This document shows, piece after piece, positions 1 through 12,795 of a DNA stretch of 64,000 nt. The position numbers and the translations under genes are program-made. The notes under the pieces were generated by a model, which worked only from the letters and a program-made list of their open reading frames with translations, was not told the DNA's origin and did no database searches. The stretch is from Metallyticus violacea (Eukaryota; Arthropoda; Insecta; Mantodea; Metallyticidae). Every line of letters begins with the position of its first letter. The stretch's first letter is position 1. The DNA is taken from positions 73,644,001 through 73,708,000 of the forward strand of contig CM060833.1 in NCBI GenBank assembly GCA_030762175.1, written 5' to 3'.

Positions 1-442
1 GTGCAGAGGGAATTTGTCACGGGAAGTGGGTCACTCGCTACAAATGAACTTGTTCTCCGGGATCACCAATAAGCACAATAACTGTCACGTGCACTCTCTT
101 ACAGTTCATATTCACGTTCCTTATTCACATTTGGTTGATGGAAGTTTTTCGTTTTGCAAATCATATGGTGATATCCATGGAACGCAAAGCGGGTCACTGT
201 GTGTCGGAGTTCGTATGATTCCTTTGTTGTTAAGGCTGTCGTGGAGTAAAAATCACTCCTTATCTTCTCCCTCCATGATTTATATTTTGATATGCAGAAA
301 AGGTAATGGCTTGTGTAGGTAGGTCTTCTAGCAAGAAGGTTTAACTCATACGAATCATGAAAGTTGGCATATTTTTTTGGATATCCTCATAGCAGCAATG
401 GCTTTCTCCTTCACATGTAGCGTGTTTGCATTTCCCGTTGTT

Positions 443-475
<33 letters not shown>

Positions 476-2131
476 TTATTTATTAAAATTCTATTTCATT
501 TCTTTTGTATAGTAATTATGCATTGTAATGCTTAAAATATCTCTATTCGTCTACTGAAATATTAAACATTTTAATATGTCGCTTAAAACAAAACGGCTAG
601 TGCTGGATTCTATGCTTCCAATATTTTAGTAGCCATTTTTTTTTAAATGTCCATTCAAAAATTTTACCCTCTAGTGGTCCCAAATGCAAAACTTTTCTCC
701 CCTTGAAAGTTCATTTTTTTTTAAAAGAAACTGCATTTGCACTATTTGAAAAGTGGATACAAATACGGAATACTGTTTAAAGTTTAGTTTAAACCATTTA
801 AACTATTAAAATGATGGAGCAAAACTTTTTTCCTGTGAATGTAAAAAGAAAAAATAAAATAAACATATAAATCGTTTTCAGTAATCACAACCAGCGTGTG
901 TTTACAACTGTACATTTAACACAAAAGCTTCATCAAGTTTTCCTACTAAACCGGAAGAAGTGCTGTGCGTTTCCTGAAAGATGTCCTACCCAGTGCTTCT
1001 TCATTAAAGCCGCGGCTGTACTCTTCCTGCTCTCTCACTTAAAAATTATATGTTTTTATTTCTTTTTGCTAAGTGGAGCGCCATGGTCCTTCTGGTTGGT
1101 CTACAGAAGTTGTTCTCCATTATAAGTTCTTCCTTTTCAGGGTCTATTACTACTTTTGGCCCAATTTTTAGTTGAGTAATCTCACTTGCAGACATTTTTT
1201 TTTAACTTGGCAACCTAAAGAGTATGTTTTTGTCACTTTAAATATTTGCAATGTTTTAAGGAAGCCAGTCTTTATTTCTCTTACTTGTTTTATTGTTTTC
1301 TATTGTGTGTAATCCATGGAGGGTGATTACTAGTATTCCATATTAATGACACTGCAACCTTTGAAATTCCAATCTCAAAACGTGCAGAAACGCATATGAA
1401 AGGCAAACAAATAATTTATGGCAATGACACCTGATGTGTGTACTATAGTGTGATATAATATTCATTTCAATAAACTTGATAAATCATGTGTTACATCGTA
1501 ACACCTATTAACTCTCTAACGTTCTTGACTGTTCAAAAAAAAAAAAGTAGGATCACTTGTCAAGAATGACTTTCACCAACAAAAGAGCGGCTTGCAATGG
1601 CCGGAATTTACACTGTTTTACCACCTCATTTGATCTCCATAAGAGTGTAGTATCTACAGGCCAAAAACCTTGGTATTCCATATTAGCTCCCTTTCCGCTA
1701 CAGAATATTAATATCACAAATAAATATGATGAATCAATTATCGCATTGTCTGCCACCATGTAAGTTTAGTCCGTGAAATTCACCTTGTCGTAACATTTCT
1801 TCCACTGTTTTCCACTATATTCCGCAAATGTTCTGGAACGCTATAGTTAGAAACTATATATAAACATACGCGCGCGCAAGCGCGTGTGTGTTTAATTCAT
1901 CTCTCAAAACACCAGAACTGTATAAAAAAAAAACTTCAGCAAACACGTTTCACATATACGTTCGCTTCAGGTGCGGCCGAAGTCCCTAAGATATATATTG
2001 ATGAAATCTGCATTTTGATTCCAGTCATAACCATCTTCCCTTAGATTTTTCCAGGTTCTCCCTGATAATATATCCAAAACTTAGGACTAGAACGCTTCAT
2101 TCTCCTCCCCCCCCCAAATATTTTCACAATG
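1..2131. other. AT-rich DNA, no gene recognised
   Basis: I see no supported gene. The stretch holds a (TAA)n microsatellite near 445-473, homopolymer runs, a small alternating CG/GT tract near 1868-1890 and a poly-C run near 2105-2115. Short ORFs are present, including a pair of 68-codon ORFs on opposite strands at 1553-1763, but none shows a domain I recognise, and antisense pairs of this size are expected by chance. Confidence 0.6.
445..473. repeat. (TAA)n microsatellite
   Basis: An uninterrupted trinucleotide TAA run of about ten units, directly visible. It has no evident element next to it, so it is not clearly the tail of a retroelement. Confidence 0.9.
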
Positions 2132-2483
2132 TATTATTTTATATTGACCACCGCTTTAGTCTAGTGGTTAGCATTGCTGAGTTAGCAGGGAGACTCAGGT
2201 TCGATTCCCGGTACGTACTTAGGAAGTTTTGCTAAGTTAGGGAGGTCTGGAATGGGGTCCACCCAGTCTCATGAGGACAACTGGGAAGCTACCTGATAGA
2301 GAGGTGGCGTTCTTTGATTATGAAAGTCTTGTGATAGGAGACGGTTGATCACATGCCTCCCTGCAGTACTACTCTCTATCAATGAAGTCAAGAGGTAAAG
2401 GGCGCACAGGTCGCCGCGGCAGGCCAAGACTCACCCCGGGCTGTAGCGCCAAATGAGAAGATCTGAAATATATTATTTTATAT
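2132..2483 (+). repeat. SINE-C copy 1, full length, with perfect 13-bp target-site duplication
   Basis: This is a tRNA-derived SINE (element 2145-2470). The head has an A-box-like TTTAGTCTAGTGGTTAGCAT and the B box GGTTCGATTCCC near 2203. The body continues with the AATGGGGTCCACCCAGTC block and ends near the GGGCTGTAGCGCC tail. The 13-bp sequence TATTATTTTATAT occurs exactly at 2132-2144 and again at 2471-2483, flanking the element, which is the mark of target-primed reverse transcription. The body matches a second copy at 40190-40452 on the other strand. The intact duplication and promoter boxes suggest a fairly recent insertion. It is not a working tRNA gene, because the similarity to the other copy runs far beyond the head. 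Confidence 0.85.
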
Positions 2484-5400
2484 CGTATACAGCATCATCG
2501 TGTCCACCTCCTGTGATTTCTGAACAGTGTAAAGTTAAACAATTTTTAAACAAAAAATAAGATACAAAGAGCTGCCGAGGATTGTATGTGCAATAAAAGA
2601 CTTCTGTAGACAAAAAATAAACTTAGCCAGGGTCATTGTTGGTCCAAATTGCTATTGCATAGACTTTTGTTTGAAGAAACGTCACCGAAGTCAACGGTAT
2701 TGATCAGGGAATACAGCAACAGATTTACATAACCGTAAGCTGGGGTAGCGAATGCCGATTCATACTAGAGTTTCGCAACCCACATTGCCTTATTTCTCAG
2801 TAGTGCATAACATAACGATAACGCACGGCGATCCTTTGCTGCGGTGCTTTGCGGGCACAGTATAACTCGGATTTGACTCTGTGCGATAGAAAGAAAGAAG
2901 TTCTTTTTTGCATCTGCTGAGCAGGGGAGTGTTTTTTCAAGAAATGTGTTACTTTTAAAAAGTAGTTGTATATCGCAAATTTCATTAAAAATAAATGAAA
3001 GAGTTTAAAAATCACTCGAATTATATGAATCCACCTAGTTATAAACCTTGTTCGCTAATGCTGTTTTTGGGTTACTAAACGTGCCGCAGCCGAAGGGCGG
3101 CGCTCTTATTTCCATTTGTTCTGTTCAACGTCTCTTTCTGAATATCTTTCTTGGCGGTCTTAGTACAGTATACATCCATTCACGAAGGTGGTTAGACAGT
3201 TTACTTAAGAACAACGTATTTCTCTGTGCAAATGCTACTTTAAATTCGAATTAGCATGTCGTGTTCATTAGAACTTTATTCTGAGGTTTCCTGATCAAGG
3301 GCCTTCTTCCATAATTGCAATTCACGAGGTTGTGTATTAATTTTAATTTACTGTTTAAAACACGAGCGAAAATGTGTGATTTTAACAGAGGGAAGTAGAC
3401 GAAACTGATACAAATCCAGAACGTTGTCAAACAAAGCACTTGTAACTAGATATTAGCTTTAACAACAGAATCGGAATGCCTAATAGCCTAAGTAGAACAA
3501 AGATTCCAGAATCTGTTATAATGGTAGATTGTTTATATACGCGATATCGGAAGTAGAGTAGAGGTACGAACTGTGCCAGCAGGCACGCTTAAAAGTTGAA
3601 AAGTAATAGACCGCATGAGTGAACAAACTTTATAACTAAAGGCCAGTATTATAAACTGAGCAGTTTGATATTGTAAACTTGTTAAAGTGACTATGACTAC
3701 AAAATATCAAAGCAATTAAATTAATCTAATACAACTCTCTATTTGTAGAACTGATCCTGGCGAGCAAATGGCATAATCTGTGGAAGCAAAGGCATTCCAG
3801 AGGTATGGCATCATTATAAATACAAATAGGTTAATACGATTTTATTAGCAGACATTTCCTTCCTCTTGCATAGACAGATATTCAAGAAAATGTCTAACGT
3901 TATACGGAATTCTTTAAATTTATAAACCTAATACGTTTTTCAGAAAAGTTAAAATTATTATAAAAGACCATGGTTTAAACAAAAATACTAATGTGTGACA
4001 TCAATTGTTGTTTTAAATACTGATTTATAACGCAAAATAAAAGTAAAATTATGTAAGAGGATTTATTAAAATACATTTGGGGAAGAAGTTAATAAAGGAA
4101 ATAATCTTAAGATCATTAAGAACACTATATCGAAACTGTTCCACAATATTAACGAGAAATGCGTTCTAAAGATATTTAATAAAAGATCAAATGAAATGTT
4201 ATAATTATCTTTTGATGTGGCAAGCTTTAGGGCCAAAATAAAAAGTAGCTATGTTAAAAAACTGAAAATACAGTTAATTTGATTTGGCAAATCAGCTTTC
4301 GTTAAGAGAGTTTCTAACATCAGTTACTTTGCATAGCGACATCTAAAAGAGCGGTCGGTAGGTTCATGCGGTCGAGCATCACACCGGGAAGCCACGCTTC
4401 CGTGTAGCAAAAGTAGAGTCAGGAAATTCGTACTTAAGCTCTTCACCTCTGTCCATTAGCAGAATTAACGACGGTAAATGCAAACGTAGAAATTGTGACG
4501 GTATAATTCGTAGACTCCTCTAGGTATTAATCATTTTATAAAAACGACTATACAGGTGGACTCTCTCTCTTTCGGCTTCACTGCTTCTCTCTCCACGACT
4601 TGTGGATGACGTGGAATAAGGAGTTGGACGGTTGCAACCAGTGCCACGAGCCAGGAATATCAAATGCCACGCTGCATCTGCAACACTCTCCAAAGGTAAG
4701 ATGGTGGTGTGGTATTGTAAACTACCTCAATTTAAATCTTAAGATTGCTACCTTAGCATCAGGCAATAAACACTTTGTTAAATCCAGCTCTACCGTTTGG
4801 ATTATTTCCCCCTCATTAACACAGGAGCGTGTGACAATATTTTTATCCTTCTAAAGATAGAATTAGTGAAATTAATTTAGAATCCCAAAACACCTTTCCT
4901 GCAGATGGCATCGACTTTTGTCTTCTTTAGAGTTGAACAACCCTTTTCTGTCCACTTTTTTGACAACCAGTTAGATTCCGGTGTGTGATGGCAGATTCAA
5001 GTCTCGTCCACAGATATAAGTCGAATAACAAAATCAGTTCACTTGTTAAATCGCTTTAACTACTGCTGAGATGTTTTATCGGAATGAGTTTTTTATCTGC
5101 TGTTAGCAAATACTAAAGGTGCAATTCCCCATGCAAAGTATAGGCTACACATTCCTTTAAGTGTCCATAACCTCTGCAATTACAGGCACTTTAACTCGCA
5201 GTCAATAATTACATCATGTATTTGCTCAATGTATTCTGCTGCTATTGCATTTTTTGGACGCCCTTCGCACGGCTCATCTTAAGAATAGTACGGCCGTGTT
5301 TAAATTCAGATTTTATTTTTTAATTATTGAAAATGAAAGAAAGATCACCCATACGCTTGTATAAATTTGGTACGAATTTCCTTTGACGTTAAACCATCTT

Positions 5401-7569
5401 AAAGTTCTTATTAGTGCACGATACTCAATTTTAACATTTTTATGGAGGAATACCTACAACATCTGCTTTTGAAAGTTGTACTAACTAAAATATTTGAAAT
5501 AATACTTTATATTTTAAATGAATATTTAATATACATGCATCAACAAGTAGTTATCTTGCCAATTGCATGGCCTATGACCGAGAACGAAAACTTTTCCGAC
5601 CCTCTCGCATATTACTCGACCTATGTAAGAATATATGCACCTAATTTAAATATTTTACCTAAACACCCAATTTAGAACTAAAACAGAGATGAGTGCAAAT
5701 ATTTCCCTGTTCCCTCCTGGCGCAATGTTCTAGTGGGATATAACTACAAAAGAATGCCATAATATGACTTGGCTCACCCCATGATATATGTATTCTATTG
5801 CATTTATATGACTGCGTCCCCTCTTCCGTCACATTGACATCATAACAACACAGGGACAAAAGATTAAACAAAATTTCCAATTCCCTTTGATTGCTCGGAC
5901 CGTGTTTGTGGGAACTAACGATTATGTACACTCTAGCAGCAACAGCTGTGTACCTCCCTGCCCCTTTCTGCCCTCGGGGATTTTAGGTTACATTCAGAGT
6001 ATGGCCGTTTTGGGGCGGAGCCTTTCATTGCTATTGCTGATACCATTCAAATTATAGTAACGCTTCATCCCACTGCTGCCACCAAACGAAATACCGATTC
6101 TCGAATTGTTGAACTTGTTAGAATATAACGAACCACCTCACTGCTGCCGTAAATGTCATGTTCTCCATCTCGAAAAGTTCAGAATGTTGTAACCAATGGT
6201 TCCCAGCTTTTTTGACTCGCAAACTCTCTTCATGAAGATAGGAGGTGAGGGAACTCCTTATCAATATATAAAATGTTTACCAACCTAAAATTATTTTAAG
6301 ATTCTGTAGTTACGGTAAATAAGCCTACCTTAATATAACGCAACAAAACTTAAAACATTAAAACTACACAAGTTTTAATAATTATAACATATACTTTTAA
6401 AACATTCAACCCAGAGGAAATAGATAACTTAATAAATCTACAGCATATACTAGAATTTGTTTTTTGATATTATGGAAATATTTCATGTAGGGATAGCATT
6501 CCATGCGGGCTTAATTTACACAGTTACAGTTGGTTTCAATGGTTTAAATAAAACAGTGCAACAAGCCAGGAACAATAGAGATTGAAAGTATTCCAGACTT
6601 TTAACTTTCATAATCAAAGTAATTATCTTAAAACATACTAAAAATCTAAACACAAGCCTAATTTAAAATTACTGAAAGCAATGCATTCAATTCATGGTTG
6701 CCAAAGCTCGATATTTCAGGTGTAAAATGTAAACTATAATTATTAAAATAAAAGAACTCAAAACCCGCCATCAGAGGAAACTTTTCGAAAACCTCTAGAA
6801 ACAATTGACTATCACACAGAGGCCTACCGCAGTTTGATAAACACTAATCCAACCCATTGTAGCCACCCAATGTAATGTGTCCAGCTTCTAACTATTGCTC
6901 ATTCTAACGGAATATTGTTAATACATCATACCATGACTATTCCAACACTTGCTAAACGACTTCGTACCAATGTTGCCACCAAAATTATTGAACGTTGCTG
7001 AACTAATTCAAAATACTGTAAAACTCTTTCCCATTTATACCTCAAAATTTGCAAGTGTTTTTTTTTCGAAAGAAATTCATAAATTGTTCATATTTCAACA
7101 CTTACGATATTATGAATAATTCACCATTTATTAAATTTTATATAATTCCTCAAGGATTTTGTAGATAAAAATTCAATTCTGATTTTCAAAATCAGTTTTA
7201 AACAATACAATACCTTTATATTCAGTTACATTCCTGAACTTTTCATTTTAAAATCTTAATTTATAAATCAAATTTTAATGTAATAAAAATTAATATAATC
7301 GAATTAAAATAATTCATGTTAATGTTGTTTACCGCTAAGGATCAAGCGATAATTTTATATAACCTTAAAAGTACAAGGGGGGATTAATTACTATTGCCTT
7401 GAGGAGTTCGTTAGGAATTTCCTTACATTTTACCATACCTTTTAGTAATTCATAAGAAGATATTACGGAAAATATGTGTAAGCAAATGTATTATGATCAT
7501 TTTTGCTACCTTTATGAAGTCATTTTCTCTAAACAGTGTTTTTCCCTTCCTAATAGCAATCCACTTGCC
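2484..7569. other. AT-rich DNA, no gene recognised; one possible hAT end inside
   Basis: About 5 kb without a supported gene. Short ORFs (for example 2797-3015 minus, 4600-4854 plus, 5659-5931 minus) have no recognisable domain. Slightly GC-richer patches occur near 3070-3110, 4340-4400 and 5930-6130. The motif CACTGCTGCC recurs at about 6070 and 6138, and a related TGTTGCCACC occurs near 6970, hinting at decayed repeat material. A candidate hAT terminus near 6193 is listed separately. Confidence 0.55.
6190..6262 (+). mobile_element. possible terminal remnant of a hAT-type DNA transposon
   Basis: The stretch starting AATGGTTCCCAGCTTTTTTG followed by ACTCGC resembles the end of non-autonomous hAT elements, whose termini typically begin CAGTGGTTCCCAA and run into a T-rich and then GC-richer segment. 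I could not find a matching inverted end downstream, nor an 8-bp duplication, so this may be a solo end or coincidence. Confidence 0.3.
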
Positions 7570-7808
7570 GGTCGGGCATTGGAGTTCCCGACATGGGCGG
7601 CAGAGGGCAGTAGTGTAGTACATTTAAATACGCACAACAAGAATCGATGGATTACATTATACAGAATGATGAAGGTGAAGATGGGGCTGAGAGACCCTTC
7701 CCAAGGGCTGCTTCGTCCGCCACAAATCCCACAAATGACCGCTGGGATTAAACCTGGGTCGCCTAGGTGGGAGGCGAATAATTTAACCGCTCGGCCACCG
7801 CGCCGCAT
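7570..7808 (-). repeat. SINE-D copy 1 (tRNA-Leu/Ser-like head)
   Basis: Read on the minus strand, the element starts with GGCGCGGTGGCCGAGCGGTT, an A-box of the type found in tRNA-Leu and tRNA-Ser, followed by the B-box-like GGTTTAATCCC near 7745. The body contains CCCATCTTCACCTTCATCAT, which matches a similar block in the copy at 55205-55440. The ORFs crossing this stretch on both strands are products of the repeat, not genes. I saw no clear target-site duplication, so the copy is probably old. Confidence 0.65.
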
Positions 7809-9299
7809 AAGTTCATTGTTAGTGCAGATTAAGTGTTAAGATTTTCTCTTTTTCCTATTAAATCTTGTAATGCTAAAATACTCGTAAACTAAAAATATTC
7901 CATCGTCTTATCATGCTTGTATTATATGCCCATTTTAAAGGAAACAATTATTAGCTTACATATTTTTTAAGTTTGCGGTACCTGATTATTGATTTATACT
8001 TTAATTTTCACATGTAGGAGAATCCCTAAATCAAATTCACTTTCTATAAAAGCAACTGTAAAAGTTTTAGAGCGGGCTAGATACAGATAGCTAATACTTT
8101 TTGTTCTACTTTTACTGGATATTTCTTAAGTCAAAAACATACATTTTGGTATTTGACAATATGCACGTTTAGATTTCAGTATTCACAACTGACCTAAATA
8201 ACTAAAAACTGTGCTCGAAAGTTATACAGACTGTTTCAGTTATGTGACGTGATCTTAAAATCGACCAATGAAACGAAACAAAACACTGAATTTTGACCAA
8301 TAACAGCCGGGTATCGCACTGAAATTATCGAAAAAAATTATCAAATCCGTTTTATCACGCGACGTGCATTCGCCTTGTGGGCAGTGTTGCCAACTCCATA
8401 CCTCCACTACATAATTCCTGAGGATCACTGACCACTTTTCTGTGTTTTCAATAATTATATATTTAACTAATTTAATGTATATTCACTCAAGCAATTGTTT
8501 TTGCGTATTCATGCAAATAGTGAGAAATTATTTTATAAATTATGTAGCAATGTCTGACTAGGGAACCATAAATCTCAAAAAGCACGTTCTTCATAATGGT
8601 AAAATGTTTTCTCCATTTTGTTTATCTCAGTTGGTATTCGTAAATCGAACGGTAGCGGCTGTAATATTCCATTTTCATCTATCTCATTCTCACAGTTTCT
8701 GAGCAAGTCATAATATTTTATGCAATTGTTAATAATCCGTGCGCGAATTTCAAATATATGTATTACTTTTATTCTTATTCTATTCATGAAATAGCCCCAA
8801 ACCCATATTTGGCTTTCTCTATTAGCATTCAATCGACATTCGTCTGTTGCTGGATGTTTTGAAATAAGCATTCATAATACAAATGTACAGTTATTACAAT
8901 ATTATAAGCCAAGTTTACGGGAATTATATTTAAATTCTTATTTTATTCGTGAAATAGTCCTCACCTACATTCGTGAATTTATCGGCAAACTTAGACCCCC
9001 TTGTGATATTACTTGTGATAAAATTTGTTCTTGAAAATGTTATATGATCATCTAAGATGTTTGCTTATTTTGGCACGTAAGTGAAAATATGCGCCAAAAT
9101 ATCCCTGCAAACAGTCAAATAGTATCTTTTTATTTACCGCTATGTTCCTGTTTAAAATATGCCTATTAGTATAATTAATAATAATGTAAGCTTACTGCTA
9201 CTAACTACTTGGCTATAATTTTACACCCATCTGCATCTTATGCAACTCCAGCATACTCTATAAAACACATCGTAATTTTTTGCATCGCATGACGCCACA
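7809..9299. other. AT-rich DNA, no gene recognised
   Basis: No supported gene. A 98-codon minus-strand ORF at 8575-8871 has no motif I recognise. The region around 8230-8390 is less AT-rich than its surroundings but shows no repeat family seen elsewhere in this window. Confidence 0.55.
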
Positions 9300-9475
9300 T
9301 TTTCTCTACTATCTGCTCGTGTACGCTTCATCCACTTACTTCCGGCTCCGGAGGCGCCGCCTGCTGTCACGAGACCGGAAGCGTCCGCTCCCGGAAGCGT
9401 GCCGTCATCGATAAATAAAAGACTTGGCGTCAGTCTTTTTTTTTTTTTTTTTTACGCACCAAAGTGACAAGTGAG
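9300..9475. other. small GC-rich block ending in a poly-T run
   Basis: Within very AT-rich DNA, about 9340-9410 is strongly GC-rich, with the motif CGGAAGCGT repeated twice (near 9375 and 9392) and several CpG dinucleotides. A T run of about 17 follows near 9437-9453. It could be the remnant of a GC-rich retroelement with its A/T tail, or a small promoter-like CpG patch. I cannot assign it. The 75-codon ORF that follows at 9464-9691 has no known domain. Confidence 0.4.
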
Positions 9476-9951
9476 TGCGATACAATAACTTTAGTGGACA
9501 CCTCGACACAAAAGAGGATGAGCGAGGCGAAAGAAAGTGCACTTCCCGAAACACGGAAAGCGTGTTACTGTAGTGCGATCGGCAAAGGGATTTTCTGTCC
9601 ATCTGCTAATCGTTTTCAATCGATGGATTCGTGGGAACTAACTCTCGACTTGTGCCGAGATCAACTGCGTGCATTATATTTCTTCCAGTAACTTGCATTT
9701 CCTTCTTTTTTTAACCTTATAGTTTCAATCATAGCAAGCATAAAATGTCAATGAGAAATTCCTTTATGATCTTATTTGCCTCTAAAAGAGTATTTGTATT
9801 TCAATTCTTTCTTTCTTTTGGGGGCATTCTTGGGTATTCCAATTGATTCACACATCTCACAGATTTCATGCCACCAGTTTTCCCGGAGGATAATTCTCTT
9901 GCTGAATTCCCCGAACTATAGTCTATGAACAACGTGTTATTTAGATAATGG

Positions 9952-9953
<2 letters not shown>

Positions 9954-9991
<38 letters not shown>
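9954..9991. repeat. (AT)n microsatellite
   Basis: An uninterrupted run of about 19 AT units, directly visible. Such tracts are usually length-polymorphic and can extrude as cruciforms. Confidence 0.9.
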
Positions 9992-9993
<2 letters not shown>

Positions 9994-12439
9994 CTTCAAC
10001 GGCCTGGAAACTCTCAACATCCTATATAATCAACAGGTTCAGTGACCAATTATTTGTCTATACTCCGTGTTACCACATCTGGGCAGTTGCGACTCGACTG
10101 TCGTATGCAATAGCATACTGCTTTTTTCTTGCTCGTTAAAATTGGCAAAGAGATTCATATAAACATGCCAGACAATATATCGGACTAAATTTGGTGAAAT
10201 ATGCGCCAACAACCATAAAATTATAAACAAAAATAAAGAAAAAAAAACAATATTATTAAAATGTTGTTAGATTCAGAGGGTTAAGGTTTGGTGTCATATT
10301 TGTGGTTATTTATTATCAAAATTATTATGTGAGAATAATAAGAGGGGAGTTGTTTTTAACTATGTTTTTTATGACGTTTTCTGTTTGTGAAGGGTGGTAT
10401 CAACAAACTGTTGCATCCAGAAATTGATTGTAAAGTTAAGAAGCAATTGGAAGCCTTCTCACTTAGCATTCAGCAGACCGCAAGTTGCTTGAACAAACAA
10501 TAAACGATGTAAATGAGCATGCAGATTTTCCCAAAAGACTAATCTCCCTCATTGCAAGTATCAAAAAGCAGCAAAGACGAGTGTCATATGTTCAAGAATT
10601 GAATGTGAGGAACCACAATTGGGTTTTGTGTATGGTGCAGATTTTCTTACTCTGAATCCTGGGATTTCAGACGTCACATGCTTTCATGGTTTCATTTATG
10701 CGAATATGGACAACAGCAAATACTCATGCTGAGCATGAAATTCATAAACAAAACTTAAATTAAATACGGTGTGGTCTGTCTCGTAGACGATTGGGAGGAG
10801 GCTATTATAAGCAGGTGTTGTTTCTATCTTCTAATGTGTAAGTACACACATTCAAAAGCATTATGTAAATATTATCACTTTTATAGAAAACAGTTTGGGG
10901 TCTCTAGCGAGAGCATCCCCCATTCCTAGTCTTTTCCTCACTTATTATTTATGATAATTTCTTCATTTAATTTTATCTTAACCCCTGCCATAACTCCGGC
11001 AAACACCAGACATTTACGGTTCTAGTCCGTGTCAATCTCCTGTGTGAGTTTGAGCTTGAAGCAGCTTTGGGACAGGTACTTAAAAGTATTTCCAAACTCA
11101 TTTTAGGCTAGAACTGTCTGTCGTGTGGATTCATTGGTTATCTCTGATGGTGTATGTCACTAACGGCTGACAGAGGAAACTGACGATGCCGTAGGGTCCA
11201 TTCATTCCAGTGAGCGAGACCACACAAACTCCATGTAGGCTGACCAGCTTTAAGAAAAGCTCCCAATGAAAAATTCTTATTAAATTTCTTTTCCTGTATA
11301 GTTTTACAGAGAAATTGACAAAGGGTTATCTGAAAATATATGGCATCAACTGGATCTTTAAACTCCCTTAGCGCAAGAGGGAGTTGGTTCCGTGCACCTT
11401 CGGGTTTTCCGCTATAGAAAAGAGAAGTTTTCAGACCCCAGAGTACGAATAAACTACAAAGCAGCTGATTGTAGCCCAACAGAAGACCTTGCAGACTGTT
11501 CAATGTTGACTTTCATTTACATGAACCCTCCCCCCCCCCCCAAAATAGAAAATCATCAAAGTAGTGATATAAATGTGCAAGCACGTGCAATAATCGGGTC
11601 ACAAACATTGAAGGTTTCTAAGTAAAACTTTGAGGTAAATTGCGTGAACCTTTGGAGGTGATACAATGAAAATTATTGTGGTAGTAGGACTCAAATTAAT
11701 CGAATAAGCAAAGGAAGATTGTAGTGAAAAGAAAAAACTAAAAAGATGAAATTAAATAAAAACATACTCTAGGAAACTTATGTATCCCCTAGCGGAAAAC
11801 AAGTAATTAAAGAAAACCTTTCGTTTCTAAACGTTGTCAAAAGTAATGCTATTTAAAGATTAACATCTGACATACAGTTGGAAATATTTTTTATATTTTA
11901 CTGTGGGTCCTGTACAATATTAATTTTTGGAAAGATATATATGACACCAACTGTTATAAAAAGAAAAATTAATCCGAAGAAACAATAGCTGGCAATATAA
12001 CAATGAATGAAGTTTGCGATGAAATTCCAGTATCCTAATTTGAATCATTCAAATAAAGATACTTGAAAATGAAACATTCGAAGAAAGAAGAGGGAGTCAT
12101 TCAACTAGACGCAGAAATACTCCAAAATCTGTAATTAAAATAACTGGGAATCATCTGCAGTTTAATATTAATAATAAAAGTTGCTATTAAAGAGTAAAAA
12201 CGAATCTGAAGTATTTTAATAATGCAGCATTAACCAACAGAAATTTGCATAGCTACTTTTGTTTTATGAAAACCATGAGTAGCCCTGTATATACTTCTTG
12301 TAAATTATGAATTAAGCCACTTATGTCCCATACAGGGCTAGGACCTCCGCAAGCTCATTGATTTCCCATATGGTGAGCTAGTCCATACGAACTATTGTCC
12401 CTATGAGTTTATAAAATTTCTTATTTTATAATTTAACTA
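9992..12439. other. no gene recognised; one unexplained coding-like patch
   Basis: Mostly AT-rich DNA with a C run near 11531-11541. Around 10600-10725 a plus-strand frame reads without stops through a stretch containing the peptide EEPQLGFVYGADFLTLNPG, but the ORF is short and has no partner exon that I can see. A 121-codon minus-strand ORF at 11138-11503 has no domain I recognise. I treat both as unassigned. Confidence 0.45.
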
Positions 12440-12795
12440 GAAAGTTCAAGTGCTGAGTCTATTAAGTTTTTGTATCATAAGTTTGGTATCGCTTTCACTA
12501 TTGGCTTCAGTTCTTCTCTTCTTTCTGCAGCTTTGTTCCTGGACTCTTCCACGTACTGCGATTCCGTGATATGCTGTCCAGTGTGTTCCGGCTGCTTTCC
12601 TGATGGGGGTCTGCCCACCTCGTTCTCGGTCTCCCTCTTCCTCTCCTACCATACCATGTGGTAGCTATATGTCCCCATCTGCTGCTTGATAGTTTTGCTA
12701 CATGTCCGCCCCATTTCCACTTCAGGCTGTTTGCACTTTGAGCAACGTCGTTTAGTCCCGACTTCTTTCTTAATTCTATAGATGATATTTTATCT
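12440..12795 (-). pseudogene. LINE fragment: C-terminal tail after the reverse transcriptase
   Basis: Translated on the minus strand from about 12785 down to 12510, with frame changes, this gives the typical end of an insect non-LTR retrotransposon polyprotein: an IRLRKKSG-like stretch, then LKWKWGGHVAKLSSSRWG, an ATTW patch, GRPRTRW, and NRSTWKS. This order (lysine/tryptophan-rich GHVA block, ATTW patch, GRPxTRW, then DRxxW-like) follows the reverse-transcriptase domain in many LINEs. The RT itself is absent, as expected for a 5'-truncated insertion. The stretch after about 12500 on the same strand would be 3' UTR. The frame is broken, so this is a dead copy. The clade (RTE, Jockey or related) cannot be decided here. 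Confidence 0.65.

Noticed and set aside
7474..7839. 121-codon ORF on the plus strand and its 98-codon antisense partner
   Set aside because: Both lie across SINE-D copy 1. The coding-like length comes from the GC-richer repeat.
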